Shown here piece after piece: positions 8,664 to 16,612 of a DNA stretch of 64,000 nt. The notes beneath the pieces are model-generated. The model had not been told where the DNA came from, made no database searches, and saw nothing but the letters and a program-made list of their open reading frames with translations. Both the position numbers and the translations under genes were made by a program. Numbering within the stretch: the stretch's first letter is position 1; each line of letters opens with the position of its first letter. The DNA is from Eubacteriaceae bacterium Marseille-Q4139 (GTDB lineage Bacteria; Bacillota; Clostridia; Lachnospirales; Lachnospiraceae): the NCBI GenBank assembly GCA_018223415.1, contig JAGTTQ010000001.1:862153-926152 (forward strand), given 5' to 3'.

Positions 8664-9956
8664 TCAATCTTCCTCCTTTTCAAATTCCAGCTCCTCAAAA
8701 GCCTGGAATGGCAACAGCAGATTCTCTCCGTTCTCGTCATACATCTGTAAAACGTTGTTGATTATCTTTATCTTCTCTGCAATCTCCTTCATATCTCCGG
8801 ATAAAATACTGATCTGATATGCGATCTGACGCATAGAAGCACTGTTTTCAATGAAGTCTCCCTCTCCGTAGCGTTCCAAAAGGACTGAAACTCCCGGCAT
8901 GCTTCTCACTGTTTCCAGCCCAATAACTTTATCGACCCGGCCAGCCTTCGCCCAAATTAAATACATGACGCCTATCTCTTTTTTTGACATGAGAATCGCT
9001 GTACGCTCCTTCAAAGAACTGCTGGTTCCAACTTTCCCTCGTGCCAAATCAACCATATACCGTACTGAATGAAATCCAGTGAGCGAAGCTAAAATACTCC
9101 ACGAATAAACGGCGTCCAGACGATATCCCATTTCCAGAAAATAGTATTCACCATCTTTTAAAATTGCCTGCAAAAAGGCAACTCCCCATTTGCATGAAAG
9201 TTTACGGAACAATGTTTCTATTTTATGGTGATCCTTTTTCAAGAAACTTTCTGTTTCTCTTCCCGGATATAACAAAATACCGGATGTATGATTTCCTCCA
9301 ACGTCAATGTACTTGGTATCCTCACATCCAATAAAAACGGCCTTTCCATCCTGAAGATAATAAAAAAAGGTCGTTTCCATCCCTTTAACAAATTCTTCTG
9401 CCAAACACTTTTTTCCCGGTGAGGCTTGCATGGCCTTCTGATATCCCGCCAACAGTTCATCCCTGTTTTTACAAACGGAAACCCCTTGCCTTGCACAGCT
9501 GTCCGCCGGCTTTACAACAATCGGATAGGAGATACTGCTCGAGGCTTCACCGCTGACCAGCTTATCCAAAGGGTATTCTTTCGGCACTGTCAATCCGCAC
9601 TCTTTACAGCATTGTTTAAAAAATCTTTTGTCCCGTGAAGCTGCCCAGCCTGCATCCGAGGCATAAAAGGGGAGCCCAACACGTTTACACAGCTCACCGC
9701 TCATGTCCAGGCAAAATTCACTTGTCGCCGCAAAAATGCCGGTCACCTTCTCCTTCCTGCATTTTTTCTCTAAAGAAACCAGATCTGCCAGATCAATATT
9801 CCAGTATTCATCCGCACCAAATTTTTCTTCTCCGTTTTCAGGCGCATTCTGTGCAGTTAAAATTGTATAAACCCCTTGTTCCCTGGCATATGAAACAGCT
9901 TCCTCTGTCCCGATGGATGCTCCCATAAAAAGCAATTTTTCTTCTTTATCTCTCAC
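8664..9956 (-). CDS. ATP-grasp domain protein
   Basis: About 430 residues. The N-terminal Rossmann-like domain begins KLLFMGASIGTEEAVSYARE. The central ATP-grasp domain contains YPIVVKPADSCARQGV (lysine of the ATP site) and LAEEFVKGMETTFFYYL; downstream are LEMGYRLDA and further typical segments. ATP-grasp enzymes join a carboxylate to an amine or thiol via an acyl-phosphate. Substrate unknown; in a surface-polysaccharide operon it may decorate a sugar with an amino acid, which is inference. The GTG start at 9956 is preferred over an in-frame TTG at 9980 because GGGAG lies upstream of it; the spacing is slightly long, so the exact start is uncertain. Confidence 0.8.
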   Translation of the reverse strand: MRDKEEKLLFMGASIGTEEAVSYAREQGVYTILTAQNAPENGEEKFGADEYWNIDLADLVSLEKKCRKEKVTGIFAATSEFCLDMSGELCKRVGLPFYASDAGWAASRDKRFFKQCCKECGLTVPKEYPLDKLVSGEASSSISYPIVVKPADSCARQGVSVCKNRDELLAGYQKAMQASPGKKCLAEEFVKGMETTFFYYLQDGKAVFIGCEDTKYIDVGGNHTSGILLYPGRETESFLKKDHHKIETLFRKLSCKWGVAFLQAILKDGEYYFLEMGYRLDAVYSWSILASLTGFHSVRYMVDLARGKVGTSSSLKERTAILMSKKEIGVMYLIWAKAGRVDKVIGLETVRSMPGVSVLLERYGEGDFIENSASMRQIAYQISILSGDMKEIAEKIKIINNVLQMYDENGENLLLPFQAFEELEFEKEED

Positions 9957-9963
9957 AAAAGTA

Positions 9964-10059
9964 TTATCTCCCAGTTTCAATTAACGACGCCATATGCGCC
10001 AGAGCTTCCTGCTTCGTCTCATTATTCACCTGTACGTTCAATAGATTTACCTTATTCAT
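9964..10059 (-). pseudogene. N-terminal stub of a WecG/TagA-type glycosyltransferase, or leader ORF
   Basis: A 31-codon frame with a GGGG ribosome site begins MNKVNLLNVQVNNETKQEA and ends ASLIETGR then TAA. This is the usual N-terminus of WecG/TagA/CpsF UDP-ManNAc-type transferases (MxKVNILGVxxDNxTxxEAL...I), but the catalytic domain is absent. The sequence switches directly into the ATP-grasp gene in another frame. It is the first open frame after the riboswitch. The most likely explanation is a deletion remnant that kept the promoter-proximal end; it could now serve only as a translated leader. Confidence 0.6.
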
Positions 10060-10168
10060 CTCAGAACCCCTGTTCTATTATTTTACAGTATATGAATAAC
10101 TGAATTTATTGATGGCATCCGAAGGAAAACCGGAGCATCTTCTATTGAAATTTTAATTTGGGTGAAAT

Positions 10169-10205
10169 AAAAAAAGACTGCAAACAAGAATCCCTGCCTG
10201 CAGCC
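10169..10205 (-). terminator. Intrinsic terminator of the c-di-GMP riboswitch
   Basis: On the minus strand an 11-bp stem (GGCTGCAGGCA against TGTTTGCAGTC, allowing G-U pairs) with a short loop is followed by seven T. It lies directly 3' of the GEMM aptamer, and its 5' arm overlaps the aptamer's 3' end. It is therefore positioned as the expression platform. Confidence 0.85.
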
Positions 10206-10303
10206 GAACTACCTTGTGTTTCCATCGGCCGCATGCCGGTTCCCACACCTAAGGCTTCTAACTTTGCGTCCTTACATTTCTGTAAGTTTGCCTAAAAGTC
10301 TAT
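10200..10303 (-). ncRNA. Class-I cyclic-di-GMP riboswitch (GEMM-I)
   Basis: Read on the minus strand, the region contains the GEMM-I core: AGGCAAAC, a P2 stem TTACA-GAAA-TGTAA with a GNRA tetraloop, then GGACGCAAAG, and further on the conserved AAGGTAG that closes the second helix. The aptamer starts a few nucleotides after the predicted transcription start and runs into an intrinsic terminator. It heads the exopolysaccharide operon, so c-di-GMP binding should switch transcription of that operon. Whether it is an ON or OFF switch cannot be settled by eye. Confidence 0.9.
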
Positions 10304-10317
10304 ATAATTGCTTTTTT

Positions 10318-10346
10318 ATTATATATCGAAACCGTTTTCCTGTCAA
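10318..10346 (-). promoter_or_regulatory. Sigma-A promoter of the exopolysaccharide operon
   Basis: Perfect consensus on the minus strand: TTGACA (10341-10346), 17-bp spacer, TATAAT (10318-10323). The predicted start near 10311 places the riboswitch at the very 5' end of the transcript. Confidence 0.88.
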
Positions 10347-10483
10347 TGTTTCCGCCTTTTTATTTTTTCAAAAATATGCATAATATTCCTTATTTTGCAG
10401 GTTTATTTGCTTTCCATAAATATAGATTCGTCACATTCTATCTCATGCACATTCCCATTCTCCCGTGTTCTTCCGAAAACACA

Positions 10484-10526
10484 GAAAAATCCTCGAAAAG
10501 AGCTTCCTCACTCTCCCGGGGATTTT
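10484..10526 (-). terminator. Probable terminator after araD
   Basis: Minus-strand AAAATCCCC pairs with GAGGATTTTT around a loop of about 24 nt and ends in a T run. It lies about 20 nt after the AraD stop. Nothing else gene-like is seen between 10347 and 10544. Confidence 0.45.
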
Positions 10527-10544
10527 CCTCACACGTATTTCTTC

Positions 10545-11252
10545 CTATTTAACGATGTCTGCATCCGCCTGCCCATAATACGCCTTGGGCCCATGCTTTC
10601 TCATAAAATGCTTATCCTGAAGGCACCGGGGCGCCGGCTGAACCGTTTTGTTTAGCAGCTCCGTAAAGACGGCCATCTTCGCCACCTCTTCCAGAACCAC
10701 CGCATTGTGGACAGCCTCGGCCGCGTCCTTTCCCCAGGTGAACGGCCCATGGTTTTTACAGAGGATGCCCGGCACATGCATGGGATTTTTCCCCTCCATT
10801 GTCTCGACAATCACAAGCCCCGTATTCCGCTCATACCCGTCCTCAATTTCTTCTTCCGTCAGATTCCTCGCGCAGGGAATCTCACCGTAAAAATAGTCGG
10901 CATGGGTCGTCCCATAACAAGGGATTCCACGGCCGGCCTGGGCCCAGGACGTCGCCATCGGAGAGTGAGTATGGACAACTCCGCCGATTTCCGGGTACGC
11001 CCGATACAGCTCCAGATGGGTCGCCGTATCAGACGACGGGTTTAAACGCCCCTCGACCCGCTCTCCCGAAAGATTCATAACGACCATGTCCTCCGGCCTC
11101 AGCCTGTCATAGTCCACGCCGCTCGGCTTTATGACGAAAAGGCCGCTCTCCCTGTCGATCCCGCTTGCGTTTCCCCATGTGTATGTAATGAGCCCGCGCT
11201 TTGGAAGCTCCATATTGGCTTCATAGACCTTCTGCTTTAATTCCTCCAGCAT
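10545..11252 (-). CDS. araD: L-ribulose-5-phosphate 4-epimerase
   Basis: 235 residues, the normal length. It interconverts L-ribulose-5-phosphate and D-xylulose-5-phosphate in pentose catabolism. The class II aldolase/adducin fold is visible: TYTWGNASGIDR near the N-terminus, VKPSGVDYD-type phosphate site (VIKPSGVDYD), the zinc-binding VHTHSPMATSWAQ, and the C-terminal KNHGPFTWGKDA with a further metal His. The start at 11252 follows GGAGG with 8-nt spacing; a longer frame to 11288 lacks such a site. It stands alone here, without other arabinose or ascorbate genes. Confidence 0.93.
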   Translation of the reverse strand: MLEELKQKVYEANMELPKRGLITYTWGNASGIDRESGLFVIKPSGVDYDRLRPEDMVVMNLSGERVEGRLNPSSDTATHLELYRAYPEIGGVVHTHSPMATSWAQAGRGIPCYGTTHADYFYGEIPCARNLTEEEIEDGYERNTGLVIVETMEGKNPMHVPGILCKNHGPFTWGKDAAEAVHNAVVLEEVAKMAVFTELLNKTVQPAPRCLQDKHFMRKHGPKAYYGQADADIVK

Positions 11253-11302
11253 ATCGCATTCCTCCGTTTCCGTCCGTATTTTAGGCACAGTTCTTTAACC
11301 AA

Positions 11303-11331
11303 AGTATATATGATGTCCGCGGAATTTACAA
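11303..11331 (-). promoter_or_regulatory. Promoter of araD
   Basis: Minus strand TTGTAA (11326-11331), 17-bp spacer, TATACT (11303-11308), about 50 nt upstream of the start codon. Confidence 0.6.
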
Positions 11332-11422
11332 GAGAGCCGCAAAAACAGAAAAACCGCTTCCTATGCAAAAGATATTTTTTATGATATGATAAAACCATCT
11401 ATCAATCAGAAAGGAGCCCGCC

Positions 11423-13510
11423 ATGTCTCATCAAACTTCACGCCTTACAGGCCTTCTTTTCGGAATATCCGCCCTTTTTGCTGCATTCCTCACCGGCTGT
11501 GCGGCCAATGCGCCGGCGGAGCCCGCAAAGGAACCGGAAACATCCATATCTGCTCCGGCCGAAACCGAAGCGGCTGCCGCTCCCTCTTCGGGCACAGCCA
11601 GCCAAATCCCGGCTCTTGAAGACGACTTTTACGAGTCAGTCAATCATGATCTGCTTTCCCAGTGGGAAATCCCGGAGGATCAGTCCTCCGTGGGCTGGTT
11701 TGCCAAACTCGGAGAAGATAACCTGGAGCGGATCGGACAGATCATAAAAACCGCCGCAGAAACCCCCGATGCAGTCTCCGGGAGCGATCATTCTAACATT
11801 GCCGCCTATTATCTTACTGCCATGGATCAGGAGACCAGAAACGAAAACGGCTTCGGCCCGACCGTCTCTGCCTTTTTTGAGAAGGTCGACGCCGCAGAGA
11901 CGATTTCCGAGCTTCTCGAGGTCTGCGCCCGTTTCCAGAGAGAATATGGATACGGCAGCCTGTTCGGCCTCTATTACGGTGTCGACGGCGCCGATTCCGG
12001 CAAAAATGTCCTTTACCTTTTAAATTCCGACACGCATTTGAGCAGGGAGGAATGGTTTTCAGAAGACGAACAGGTACAGGCACAGAACAGCGCATACCTC
12101 GCCTATCTGGAAGAGCTCTGCCAAATCGAAGGGATGTCAGAAGAGGACGCGGCCGCCTCAGTTAAGAGAACTTCAGATATGATGAAGGATTGGGCTTCCG
12201 TATCCCTGACGGCAGCGGAACTGTATGATGCCAGCTTAACATACAATGTCTTTGAAGCCTCTGACCTGGAAGAGCTGTTTAACGGCAAGATTTCCATGGA
12301 AACCCTGACGGATATCTACGGAATACGGCCGGACGAAATGCTCATCGTCTTGGATACGGAGCTTGCCCGAAAGACGGCCTCCTGGCTGACCGAAGAAAAT
12401 CTCCCGCTCTTAAAGGAATATGTAAAAATCACTGTCCACAACGACCTTGCCCCCTACATGGACATTGCCTCCTTCGATGCCCGCATGTCCTATAACACCG
12501 CCATTCAAGGATTGGAAACTGCCAAACCCTTTGAGACTATCGTCTCCGAACAGGTTCAGGAAACTCTCGGTTTTGAATGCGGCCGTCTGTACTGTGAAGA
12601 GTATTTTGCACCGGAAACAACGGAAGATATCGAAAAAATCGTAAGCCAGGTTGTAGCGGTATTCCGAAGCAGGCTTCAAAATATGGACTGGATGAGCCAA
12701 GAGACCCGTGCCGAGGCCATAAAAAAGCTGGATACGCTGGATGTTCAGATCGGCATGCCGGAAGTCTGGCCCCAGGATCTTCATCCCATTTCCCTGACCC
12801 GCCCGGAAGACGGCGGCCTCTATGTGGAAAACCATCTGGCTTACCAAAAGGCTGATATCGACTATAACTTCTCCTCAAAAGACGAGCCCGTCAACAAAGC
12901 CCTCTGGGTGATGACGCCCCAGTCGGTCAATGCCTATTATTCGCCTGACAGCAACAGCATCACGTTTCTGGCCGGCATCCTCCAGGATCCGTTTTACAGC
13001 CCCAAGGCCTCCGACGCCGAAAACCTTGGGCGCATCGGCATGGTAGTCGCCCATGAGATCACTCACGCCTTCGATGACAACGGCTCCCAGTATGATGAAA
13101 ACGGAAATATCCGCAACTGGTGGACGGATGAGGACAGGGAAAAGTTTATGGAGCTTTCCGGAAAAGTCGTGGACTACTATGGCGCCATGGAGGTTCAGGG
13201 GATCCCCGTAAACGGGACGCAGACGCTTTCCGAAAACATTGCCGATCTTGGTGCCGTCTCCTGCATCACGGAAATTGCAGAGAACGAGGGATATGATTTG
13301 AAAGAAATGTACACGGCTTATGCCGGTCTCTGGGCTCAGAAAATACGGGACGAAGCCCTGGCCGCCAACATGGCAGTCAATACCCATGCACAGCCGAAAA
13401 TCCGTGTCAATGCCGTCCTCTCCGCGACAGACGGCTTCTATGAGGCCTTCGGGATCAAAGAAGGCGACGGCATGTACGTCGCCCCGGAAGAAAGGCCGAA
13501 GATCTGGTAA
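11423..13510 (+). CDS. M13 family metallopeptidase lipoprotein (neprilysin/PepO-like)
   Basis: 695 residues. Signal peptide with lipobox LTGC near residue 26, then a low-complexity Ala/Pro/Glu linker, then a full M13 peptidase. The zinc site HEITH is at about 544-548 in VVAHEITHAFDDNG, and the third ligand lies in SENIADLGAVS near residue 602; the family's NAYY motif (NAYYSPDSN) is also present. Such enzymes cut oligopeptides outside the membrane. A good ribosome site (AAAGGAG) precedes the ATG. It is a single-gene unit, ending at a shared terminator with the convergent DUF815 gene. Confidence 0.92.
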   Translation: MSHQTSRLTGLLFGISALFAAFLTGCAANAPAEPAKEPETSISAPAETEAAAAPSSGTASQIPALEDDFYESVNHDLLSQWEIPEDQSSVGWFAKLGEDNLERIGQIIKTAAETPDAVSGSDHSNIAAYYLTAMDQETRNENGFGPTVSAFFEKVDAAETISELLEVCARFQREYGYGSLFGLYYGVDGADSGKNVLYLLNSDTHLSREEWFSEDEQVQAQNSAYLAYLEELCQIEGMSEEDAAASVKRTSDMMKDWASVSLTAAELYDASLTYNVFEASDLEELFNGKISMETLTDIYGIRPDEMLIVLDTELARKTASWLTEENLPLLKEYVKITVHNDLAPYMDIASFDARMSYNTAIQGLETAKPFETIVSEQVQETLGFECGRLYCEEYFAPETTEDIEKIVSQVVAVFRSRLQNMDWMSQETRAEAIKKLDTLDVQIGMPEVWPQDLHPISLTRPEDGGLYVENHLAYQKADIDYNFSSKDEPVNKALWVMTPQSVNAYYSPDSNSITFLAGILQDPFYSPKASDAENLGRIGMVVAHEITHAFDDNGSQYDENGNIRNWWTDEDREKFMELSGKVVDYYGAMEVQGIPVNGTQTLSENIADLGAVSCITEIAENEGYDLKEMYTAYAGLWAQKIRDEALAANMAVNTHAQPKIRVNAVLSATDGFYEAFGIKEGDGMYVAPEERPKIW

Positions 13511-13514
13511 CAAA

Positions 13515-13577
13515 AAAGGAGCAGTGTCTCTCCTGCGGCAGATGCCGCGGGAAAGGCGCTGCTTCTTTTCCTTTATC
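13515..13577. terminator. Bidirectional terminator
   Basis: AAGGAGCAG pairs with CTGCTTCTTTT, with an inner GCGGC/GCCGC helix, between the convergent M13 peptidase and DUF815 genes. T-rich tails occur on both sides. Confidence 0.65.
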
Positions 13578-14886
13578 TTTTTCCGCCTAAGGCATTCACA
13601 AACTGCTGCGCCGTCCGCCCGGACAGGCCGCCGCCGCGCATCTCAAACTTGTTTGCCTCATGGCAGATCTCCTCGTCGGAAATTTCTTCCTCCGTTATCC
13701 CAGCCCGCCTTGCAAGCTTCACGGCCATGTCGTAGAAATCGGTACGGTTTGGCTTTGCAAAGAAAATCGTAAGGCCGAACCGGTTCACAAGGGAAAGCTT
13801 CTCCTCCAAAGTATCGGAGCGGTGCAGGTCTTCTCCATGTTCCATGTCGTCCCTGTCTTTAAAGGTCTCACGGATTAAATGCCTGCGGTTCGACGTGGCA
13901 TAGATCAGGATGTTGTCCGGCTTCGTCTCCACGCCGCCCTCGATGACGGCCTTTAAGAACTTGTACTCAATCTCAAACTCCTCAAAGGACAGATCATCCA
14001 TATAGATAATGAAGCGATAGTTGCGGTTCTTGATCTGGCCGATGATGGCCGACAGGTCTTTGAACTGGTGCTTGTAAATCTCAATCATCCGCAGGCCCAT
14101 CGGGTAGAACTCATTGACGACGGCCTTGATGCTGGTGGATTTGCCGGTGCCGCTGTCGCCGAACAACAGCACATTGTTGGCCGTCCGCCCCTCGACAAAG
14201 GCACGCGTATTCTCCACGAGCCGCGCCTTCTGGGTCTCATAGCCGATCAGATCGTCCAAAAGCACGGCATCCATGTTGTTGACCGGCAGGAAGCGGACGG
14301 TTCCATCTCCGTTTTCCGCAATCCGGAACGCCTTATTGAGGCCGAACATGCCGACGCCGTAGTCCTTATAAAACCCGGTCACCAGATCGAAAAATTCTTC
14401 CTCATCTGCTGCCTTTTCCAGCTTTTCACTTAAGCCCCGCACCTTCTCGCTGACATTCCGGTTGTACATCAGCTCTTTTTTCTCGATGGCCTGATAATGG
14501 CAGAGCTTCGTAAAGCAATCCGTCTCCAGCTCCGTCTCCAGGCGGCCAAAATCATAGTCAAACAGCGCCCGGAACATCTTAAAATCCGTCTTTACAAAGG
14601 AGTTGACGGTGCCTTCCTTCGCTCCCATCTTTTCGCACACGAGGCTAAAGGGGTTTTCATTCGTGATTAAGAGGAAGGTCAGATAGTTGTGCCAGAGATT
14701 TTTGTCGAAGGCATATTCCGTCCCCAGCATGAGGATCCGCTTTACCTGCTCAAATACCCGGCGCCTTAAGACGTCCTTTTTCTCCGTCCCGTTTTCCAGG
14801 GCGGCACAGATTTCGGAAAGCTGCCAGAGGATCGAGTCCTCCGGCAGCGAGCCGTAAACAAGAAGATTGGAAACAATATGATTCAT
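13573..14886 (-). CDS. DUF815-family P-loop ATPase
   Basis: 437 residues. The N-terminal half is helical without a recognisable domain; the C-terminal half is an AAA-like ATPase with a P-loop GDSGTGKS (243-250), Walker B in FIIYMDDLSFEEFE, and a sensor region IYATSNRRHLI. This is the conserved DUF815 family of uncharacterised ATP-binding proteins. The start codon is 2 nt from the ilvD stop, so it probably is transcribed as the last gene of the ilv operon, although no link to amino-acid synthesis is known. Confidence 0.85.
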   Translation of the reverse strand: MNHIVSNLLVYGSLPEDSILWQLSEICAALENGTEKKDVLRRRVFEQVKRILMLGTEYAFDKNLWHNYLTFLLITNENPFSLVCEKMGAKEGTVNSFVKTDFKMFRALFDYDFGRLETELETDCFTKLCHYQAIEKKELMYNRNVSEKVRGLSEKLEKAADEEEFFDLVTGFYKDYGVGMFGLNKAFRIAENGDGTVRFLPVNNMDAVLLDDLIGYETQKARLVENTRAFVEGRTANNVLLFGDSGTGKSTSIKAVVNEFYPMGLRMIEIYKHQFKDLSAIIGQIKNRNYRFIIYMDDLSFEEFEIEYKFLKAVIEGGVETKPDNILIYATSNRRHLIRETFKDRDDMEHGEDLHRSDTLEEKLSLVNRFGLTIFFAKPNRTDFYDMAVKLARRAGITEEEISDEEICHEANKFEMRGGGLSGRTAQQFVNALGGKR

Positions 14887-14887
14887 G

Positions 14888-16534
14888 CTATTCTACAATG
14901 GCTCCCTTATCCGCAGAGGAAACCATCCGCGCATACCGTTTGAGATACCCGGTAAGCTCTTTCGGCTCCTTTAATTTCATAGTCTTCTTCCGCTCCTCCA
15001 TCTCCTCGTTGGAAACAAGAAGCATTAAGCTGTAATTGGGGATATCGATCTGGATCTTATCTCCGTCCTTCACATAGGCGATGGGGCCGCCGGCTGCCGC
15101 CTCCGGGGAAATATGGCCGATGGCCGCGCCGCAGGAAGCGCCGGAGAACCGCCCGTCGGTGAGAAGCGCCACGGTGGTGTCAAGCTTCATGCCGACGATG
15201 GCTGACGTGGGCGACAACATCTCCCGCATGCCCGGGCCGCCAGACGGCCCCTCATAGCGGATAATCACCACGTCTCCCGGGACGATTTTCCCGTCGTAAA
15301 TGGCCGCGATGGCTTCTTCCTCGGAATCAAAGCACCTGGCTGTGCCGGTGTTCTTAAGCATCTCCGGCTTCACGGCCGACCGCTTTACAATGGCGCCGTT
15401 GGGAGCCAGATTTCCGAACAGGACGGCAAGCCCGCCTGTTTTGGAATACGGGTTGTCGATGGGGCGGATCACCTCTTTGTCCCTGTTTTCCGCCTTCTCC
15501 ACGGCCTCTGCCACGGTCTTTCCCGTGACAGTCATGCAGTCGCCGTGCAGCATGCCGGCGTCGTAAAGCTCTTTCATGACAGCCTGAATGCCGCCTGCCT
15601 TTAAGAGATCCTGCATGTGGTGATGTCCGGCCGGAGCCAGATGACAGAGGTTCGGCGTCCGCTCGCTGATCTCGTTGATCATGTGAAGGTCAAGGTTAAT
15701 GCCCGCCTCGTGGGCAATGGCTAAGAGATGGAGCGCCGAGTTGGTGGAACAGCCAAGGGCCATGTCTGTCGTCAGCGCATTCTCAAAAGCCTTTTCCGTC
15801 ACAATATCCCGCGGCCTTAAATTCTGTTCCAGCACCTTCATCACCAGCATTCCAGCCGTCTTCGCAAGACGGATCCGCTCGCCGTAAACTGCCGGGATCG
15901 TCCCGTTTCCGGGAAGTCCGAGGCCAAGAACCTCCGTCAGGCAGTTCATGGAGTTTGCCGTAAACATGCCGGAGCAGGAGCCGCAGCCGGGACAGCTTGA
16001 ACCCTCGATTTCCGCCAGCTCCTCGTCGTCAATGAGCCCTGCTTTCCTGGCTCCGACGGCCTCAAAAACAGAGTTCAGATCTCTCTTATCAATGGACAGC
16101 ATGGGCCCGCCGGACACGAACACGCAGGGCAGGTTGAGCCGCAGCGCCGCCATCAACATTCCCGGCACAATTTTGTCACAGTTTGGAATGAACACCAGGG
16201 CGTCAAAGCAGTGCCCCGTCACCATGCACTCGATGGTATCGGCGATCAGCTCCCTGGAGCTTAAGGAGAACCGCATGCCCTCGTGTCCCATGGCGATGCC
16301 GTCGCAGACGCCGATGGTGTTGAACTCCATAGGCGTGCCGCCGGCCGCCAGCACGCCGTCCTTTACGGCCCTGGCGATGGTCTGCAAATGGATGTGGCCC
16401 GGCGCAACCTCGTTGAAGGAATTGACGATGCCGATAAAAGGCCTCTTAAGCTGTTCGTCGTTGTATCCGTCCGCTTTAAGAAGCGAGCGGTGCGGCGCAT
16501 GTTCCACGCCTTTTTTTACCTGATCCGATCTCAT
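14888..16534 (-). CDS. ilvD: Dihydroxy-acid dehydratase
   Basis: 548 residues, normal for the family. It dehydrates 2,3-dihydroxy acids to 2-keto acids in valine and isoleucine synthesis. Iron-sulfur cluster cysteines are visible in PNCDKIVPGM and SSCPGCGSCSGMF, plus the ILVD/EDD signature LLTDGRFSGASCG near the C-terminus. It follows ilvC by 78 nt in an ilvBNCD order. Confidence 0.97.
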   Translation of the reverse strand: MRSDQVKKGVEHAPHRSLLKADGYNDEQLKRPFIGIVNSFNEVAPGHIHLQTIARAVKDGVLAAGGTPMEFNTIGVCDGIAMGHEGMRFSLSSRELIADTIECMVTGHCFDALVFIPNCDKIVPGMLMAALRLNLPCVFVSGGPMLSIDKRDLNSVFEAVGARKAGLIDDEELAEIEGSSCPGCGSCSGMFTANSMNCLTEVLGLGLPGNGTIPAVYGERIRLAKTAGMLVMKVLEQNLRPRDIVTEKAFENALTTDMALGCSTNSALHLLAIAHEAGINLDLHMINEISERTPNLCHLAPAGHHHMQDLLKAGGIQAVMKELYDAGMLHGDCMTVTGKTVAEAVEKAENRDKEVIRPIDNPYSKTGGLAVLFGNLAPNGAIVKRSAVKPEMLKNTGTARCFDSEEEAIAAIYDGKIVPGDVVIIRYEGPSGGPGMREMLSPTSAIVGMKLDTTVALLTDGRFSGASCGAAIGHISPEAAAGGPIAYVKDGDKIQIDIPNYSLMLLVSNEEMEERKKTMKLKEPKELTGYLKRYARMVSSADKGAIVE

Positions 16535-16612
16535 AATCCACCTCCAAAGGGCCGTGTCCCGGCAGAACCCGTGATGGAATCCTGCCGGCCGGCCCTCTTC
16601 TCTCCTGCTTTA

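Noticed and set aside
12410..13513. Long minus-strand frames inside the M13 peptidase gene
   Set aside because: They are antisense to a gene with complete catalytic motifs and carry no domain or ribosome site of their own.
16540..16606. Terminator between ilvC and ilvD
   Set aside because: A GGGCCG/CGGCCC-type hairpin can be drawn but no T run follows on the minus strand, and ilvD clearly belongs to the operon.
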